The notes beneath the pieces are model-generated. The model saw only the letters and a program-made list of their open reading frames with translations, was not told where the DNA came from and did not search any database. From positions 1-25,018 of IMG/VR virus record IMGVR_UViG_3300046167_000727: a DNA stretch of 25,018 bases, one strand, 5' to 3'. Position numbers and translations under genes: made by a program. Shown here piece by piece: positions 23,901-25,018 of the stretch. Every line of letters starts with the position of its first letter. The stretch's first letter is position 1. The DNA comes from a virus.

Positions 23901-24457
23901 TTAATAACCATTATTTCTTCTGCTGTAAATTGATCTATGTTTGCAACAGGGTCTGCATAATTATTGTTTACATCAATAACTCTTGGAGCATTGGTGTTGT
24001 CAGTAAAAAATAATAAATTATCAACTTTGTTAACACCTGTAATTAAAAATTGAGAATTAAAATTTAATGTAGTAATTCCCCCACTGCCATTATCTATACT
24101 AATTACATGATAAATTAAACCCCCAGTTGTAACATTATAGGATACAATTAAATCTAAATTCCCTGTAGCACCAACTGTAAAAGAAGAATCATGTATAAAC
24201 CAATAAATAGTTTCATTAGCTCCATCTTCGAAAGCTCCTATACATCTAGCAGATGAACTTAAAGCTGTACCGTCAATATACTGTAAAGAGGTTATTTTAC
24301 TATTTCCTTTAGAGTTTTCTACTGCACCGATTTCAGACTCTTCGGTTGAACCAAGTCTGACATTTAATGCATCAATATATTCCCCGTTAGGTATAAGCCT
24401 TTCGTCAAGGCTTTTATTCATTCGGCCTGCTACAAAATTTCTTTGAATGTTTGCCAT
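17981..24457 (-). CDS. Tail nozzle/stabilisation-type protein with Cys-rich modules and AP-rich linkers
   Basis: A 2158-residue protein. The N-terminus (DERLIPNGEYIDALNVRLG at about 18-36, then LLFFTDNTNAPRVIDVN near 160) is the signature of large tubular/nozzle (stabilisation) tail proteins of marine and crAss-like podoviruses. The region near 1140-1225 (PESFAAWGENKYFTD, MRSWFRDLF, GGFDPYMNEYVL) belongs to the same fold. After Ig-like, Thr/Val-rich sequence come small modules with paired Cys separated by Pro-Ala linkers at 1521-1599, 1665-1675, about 1915-1932 and 2011-2078. It ends in a Cys-rich domain. The repeated modules probably project from the tail and are candidate receptor-contact and glycosylation sites. 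It follows the adaptor-like gene and directly precedes the hydroxylase/glycosyltransferase cassette. Confidence 0.82.
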   Translation of the reverse strand: MANIQRNFVAGRMNKSLDERLIPNGEYIDALNVRLGSTEESEIGAVENSKGNSKITSLQYIDGTALSSSARCIGAFEDGANETIYWFIHDSSFTVGATGNLDLIVSYNVTTGGLIYHVISIDNGSGGITTLNFNSQFLITGVNKVDNLLFFTDNTNAPRVIDVNNNYADPVANIDQFTAEEIMVIKKPPIASPVITLIKTSLEDAYMEDNFICFAYRYKYANDEYSATSQFSEPAYAPNAFEFSSNSFLNEGMINRFNGVNIEYNSGSALVTGIDLLFKEATDPTIKIIERIDKTSSGLLNNTNYTFTFTNSKIFTVLPEFEILRLYDNVPRFAKAQTLMENRLVYGNYVEGYDLTTIYNSPLNLSYSVSLQSTPISLSSLTSTFFQQSYTAFGNSYTSTANRLDVNFAGNTDKMLKGSVLNFSFTFELESSFAVGSAVLPNTSQGPTTISWSYTLTRDYNNTATPILELIANQDFKDQVGTGGVNGTIQTVVNAQAGTGITFTDVFNNALLAQLGSSAPQYDINQTGITNATLAPPNKGEAIFLSGSTGNVLSFALMCAQYEETGTGTDLIIQYYKITSADCSIQEVANTSSLHSNRGYEVGIIYMDEFNRASTALVSTNNTVNIPCSASTSKNQINVTIPPEQRAPSWATRYKFCIKPDRENYNTIYASIFFEDPNSQNTFLLLEGENASKVQEGDRLIIKRDAGGALQSCRYATVLEKAVQVADFVTPASGSPVPGGTYMKMNSRDFDTQEEVNDVVDLGLIRAGSYIENDHPVAYYPFYTTEGVTNTTYNVPVGSRIVMKIEQTRNGTGNLCEQRTSILEQTFIADDTYTDMYQWFLDSNAKYIIENNATTFSGTPADPVGNIVIDGLVTGAGTALATGAATNDATRTQLYTTFGGEPNSPTTKSDVLENNYYRWYQNTNDNTYSILVSGTAACRFLNDDGASFAQVSFVVFRRDTFIAFETEPNEALPDAWYENDLSFGIDTLGNHAGNLVNQDIENNVSGLVNTGFFNCYAFGNGVESYKIRDSLVGKTMNLGNRIFTTSNVEYKKALRFADLTYSGVYNDESNVNKLNEFNLGLLNFKALEESYGDVEILFARKTDILTLQEDKISYVLAGKDILTDASGGGQLTSVPTVLGQQVARIENFGISNHPESFAAWGENKYFTDAKRNAVIQLKGSSFKDEQLIIISQTGMRSWFRDLFTVSFTTQKLGGFDPYMNEYVLTSNTILKPEVPLCLACGVSKNITVLANTDFIYCVDVTQQLGTVTVTYTIPQEGEEDVVSETSILVTTEGGDQIITEGSLSQTRYVVQVIYDGITYTSGTVYQSGTFTFPKQSPAQTQATVIVSQDSTQNDTIEINVSCPAENVINVYSVCVTNPTDAGQFIHNEFSWTDNTTSSPIQSDLVTFGTGTTSFVISQYQVLTGGQGSLMIPPDGSTVTLYSNKINFDDFVFDVAADAFAFVRTNTTYANNITDITNLLAAATVIGTNSADAPNTYTANFTMPVGNENNLYLIYDYTASLTPTPAPVVPTPIPAPAPSVSPVPAPSPAAPSPSPVPAPAPVVPVPAPAPVVPAPVVPVPAPAPIVPVPSVIPAPVPAAPLFYFLIACDSSPGCYFESATQPQNQQRFIDGSTGTFYYYNNTPGVATDQGSPCSNIQLVSSQTGCPGPAPAPAPAPAVISQLIDVAECGTTTPIRKVRITGTNGYTTNQAFKFTSTDCSGVYTPNFDGTRCWYVLNPSSSTFDCDVTIAAHYPGGCVDCEPPTYREYTECQTSSTQVFEIPFGTSIPTVIEYNVGGNDLCFSSAQTTSSTSGVSIVGLTTHNNCFDCENPTMFVNATPTNGYIESTACNFATSNYIFTNAANVNAIQVNDIMYANSSKSTVFDGGLEWFGVSNVLGQATPDYKLLITALGVVQAKVSCTAPSPAPTPAPAAAPTTNVQIRDCNDASSTAYITLSGTYSSSAIGVAIKISGGGGGSCGAGFTGAKCWEIIAVNTATDCSVTTISVESSCGGCTPPSPTAPAPAPATPSPVPAPVAPSPAPAPAAPTPIPVPAPAPAPAPIPVPAPAPAPIPVPVAPAPAPSVSCNGITVKQNANSGNDACLATRNITGFFDTTDLCTSTVYYGENNSCSFVYPTAVFVSDGGNVRYWTGSAWGGNCTGCP
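18224..18427 (-). repeat. AP/VP tract 4 in the nozzle protein (residues 2011-2078)
   Basis: Sixty-eight residues made only of Pro, Ala, Val, Ile, Ser and Thr, with the recurring unit PIPVPAPAPAP. At DNA level the + strand repeats ACAGGAATAGG at 18249-18259, 18279-18289 and 18315-18325 within GCAGGCGCTGG-type tandem units. This is the longest alternating Ala-Pro tract and lies immediately before the C-terminal Cys-rich domain, so it acts as a stiff spacer. Confidence 0.9.
19433..19465 (-). repeat. Short AP tract 2 in the nozzle protein (residues 1665-1675)
   Basis: Eleven residues, PGPAPAPAPAP, form a pure Ala-Pro linker between two Cys-rich modules. It follows a Cys (CPGPAP), like the CTAPSP and CTPPSP boundaries of the other linkers, which points to a repeated module-plus-linker architecture. 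Confidence 0.8.
19661..19897 (-). repeat. AP/VP/SP tract 1 in the nozzle protein (residues 1521-1599)
   Basis: Seventy-nine residues of alternating Pro with Ala, Val, Ser, Thr or Ile (for example PSPSPVPAPAPVVPVPAPAP), with no charged or aromatic residue. It marks the boundary between the Ig-like/propeller part and the Cys-rich modules. The DNA contains tandem GGCGCTGGGGCTGGAACTGG-like units shared with the other tracts. Confidence 0.9.
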
Positions 24458-24458
24458 T

Positions 24459-24956
24459 TTATTTTATCCACTTATCCTCACCTCTCATATTCATAAGCAA
24501 TCTACTTGGGTGAATGTTACTTAATCTGATTTTTGCATTTCTTAATAAAGCTTGTTTGTTTTTTTTAGCTCTATTAATAATATACTCTTGAACTCCAAAT
24601 TTACTATTTAATATAGCATACTGAATGTATGCATACACATAATCTTCAAATAATTTATTAACTTGAATTTCTAAATTGTTTCCATTTTCCATACCATCAG
24701 ATATATATTGCAACACACATTGTCTATTGGCCATCGTAGAATCAAAATTAATAACACCAGCTTTTTTATCGATTGTGAACGTAGGGTTTATATTAGCTGT
24801 TTCTGTATTTAAACCATATCGTGCTCCTATTCTAGAGTTGTAAACATCGCCATCACAATCCACACAATTACCGTTATCTTCAAGTGCATTGTTTTGATTT
24901 AAATAAATACTATTTAAAGCTCCACTTTTCCTGGTGGTATCTAAATCTGACTCCAC
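24459..24956 (-). CDS. Adaptor/ring-like head-tail connection protein (probably the larger part of a frameshifted gene)
   Basis: The 165-residue reading frame begins at a GTG at 24956; no ATG occurs before residue 75. It contains GALNSIYLNQNN, YNSRIGARYGLN, a beta-rich part (KKAGVINFDSTM, CVLQYISDGM) and a helical C-terminus (KLFEDYVYAYIQYAIL, then NAKIRLSNIHPSRLLMNMRG, ending KWIK). I recall this arrangement from a conserved virion protein encoded just before the nozzle gene in marine and crAss-like phages, by position a T7 gp11-like adaptor. The sequence immediately upstream in another frame (24941-25018) appears to continue the same protein, so the true N-terminus probably lies beyond the right edge. 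It is followed 1 nt later by the nozzle gene. Confidence 0.65.
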   Translation of the reverse strand: MESDLDTTRKSGALNSIYLNQNNALEDNGNCVDCDGDVYNSRIGARYGLNTETANINPTFTIDKKAGVINFDSTMANRQCVLQYISDGMENGNNLEIQVNKLFEDYVYAYIQYAILNSKFGVQEYIINRAKKNKQALLRNAKIRLSNIHPSRLLMNMRGEDKWIK

Positions 24957-25018
24957 AACTGTACATTATTACTACCATCATAACCAAAAGTAGCTGTGGC
25001 AGATTGAATAGAAGATTG
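24941..25018 (-). CDS. C-terminal or internal fragment of an upstream gene, probably the same adaptor-like gene before a frameshift
   Basis: The frame entering from the right edge encodes 25 residues including ATATFGYDGSNNVQLWSQI and then TAG at 24941-24943. It overlaps the GTG start of the next ORF by 16 nt. A single extra base near the TTT run at 24943-24945, or a -1 shift, would join it smoothly to LDTTRKSGALNSIYLNQNN. It may therefore be the same gene interrupted by a sequencing or real frameshift, or the end of a separate overlapping gene. No canonical slippery heptamer is visible. Confidence 0.5.
   Translation of the reverse strand, partial: QSSIQSATATFGYDGSNNVQLWSQI

Overview
The window looks like the late (virion) region plus the edge of the early/replication region of a lytic, podovirus-like tailed phage. 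The host is most likely a marine Bacteroidota (flavobacterial) cell. Reasons: AT-rich DNA, tightly packed genes, almost no Shine-Dalgarno motifs before starts (A/T-rich leaders instead), a TAnnTTTG-type candidate promoter, and structural proteins resembling crAss-like and Cellulophaga-type short-tailed phages. No capsid, portal, terminase or polymerase gene lies in the window, so the classification is an inference.

Layout. Bases 2-2763 (+ strand) hold early genes: the C-terminal part of a SNF2/DEAH helicase (cut by the left edge), a small coiled-coil protein, a VRR-NUC nuclease, a protein with a DnaA domain IV-like DNA-binding region, several small unknown proteins and a one-helix membrane protein. 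These converge with a long late operon on the - strand that runs from the right edge down to base 2756. In transcription order the late operon encodes: an adaptor/ring-like protein (apparently split by a frameshift at the right edge), a 2158-residue tail nozzle/stabilisation-type protein, a five-gene modification cassette, a second proline-rich tail protein, a GNAT acetyltransferase, and three internal virion (ejection) proteins of 214, 594 and 1981 residues, like T7 gp14/gp15/gp16 in order and relative size.

The most striking feature is the cassette at 12807-17926. It encodes a double-domain prolyl-4-hydroxylase-like dioxygenase, a protein O-fucosyltransferase-like enzyme, a NodU/CmcH-type carbamoyltransferase, a second fucosyltransferase-like enzyme and a third 2OG-Fe(II) dioxygenase. 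It is flanked on both sides by virion proteins with long Ala-Pro/Ser-Pro/Thr-Pro/Val-Pro tracts, the kind of sequence that is hydroxylated and O-glycosylated in plant arabinogalactan proteins. The proposal is that the phage makes hydroxyproline-linked, carbamoylated sugar decorations on its own tail. The two proline-rich proteins also look like two halves of one ancestral nozzle protein, separated by the cassette.

A second unexpected item is a 62-codon gene at 6994-7182. It resembles a widespread small phage protein beginning MPFKSKAQRKW and is encoded out of frame inside a low-complexity linker of the giant ejection protein.
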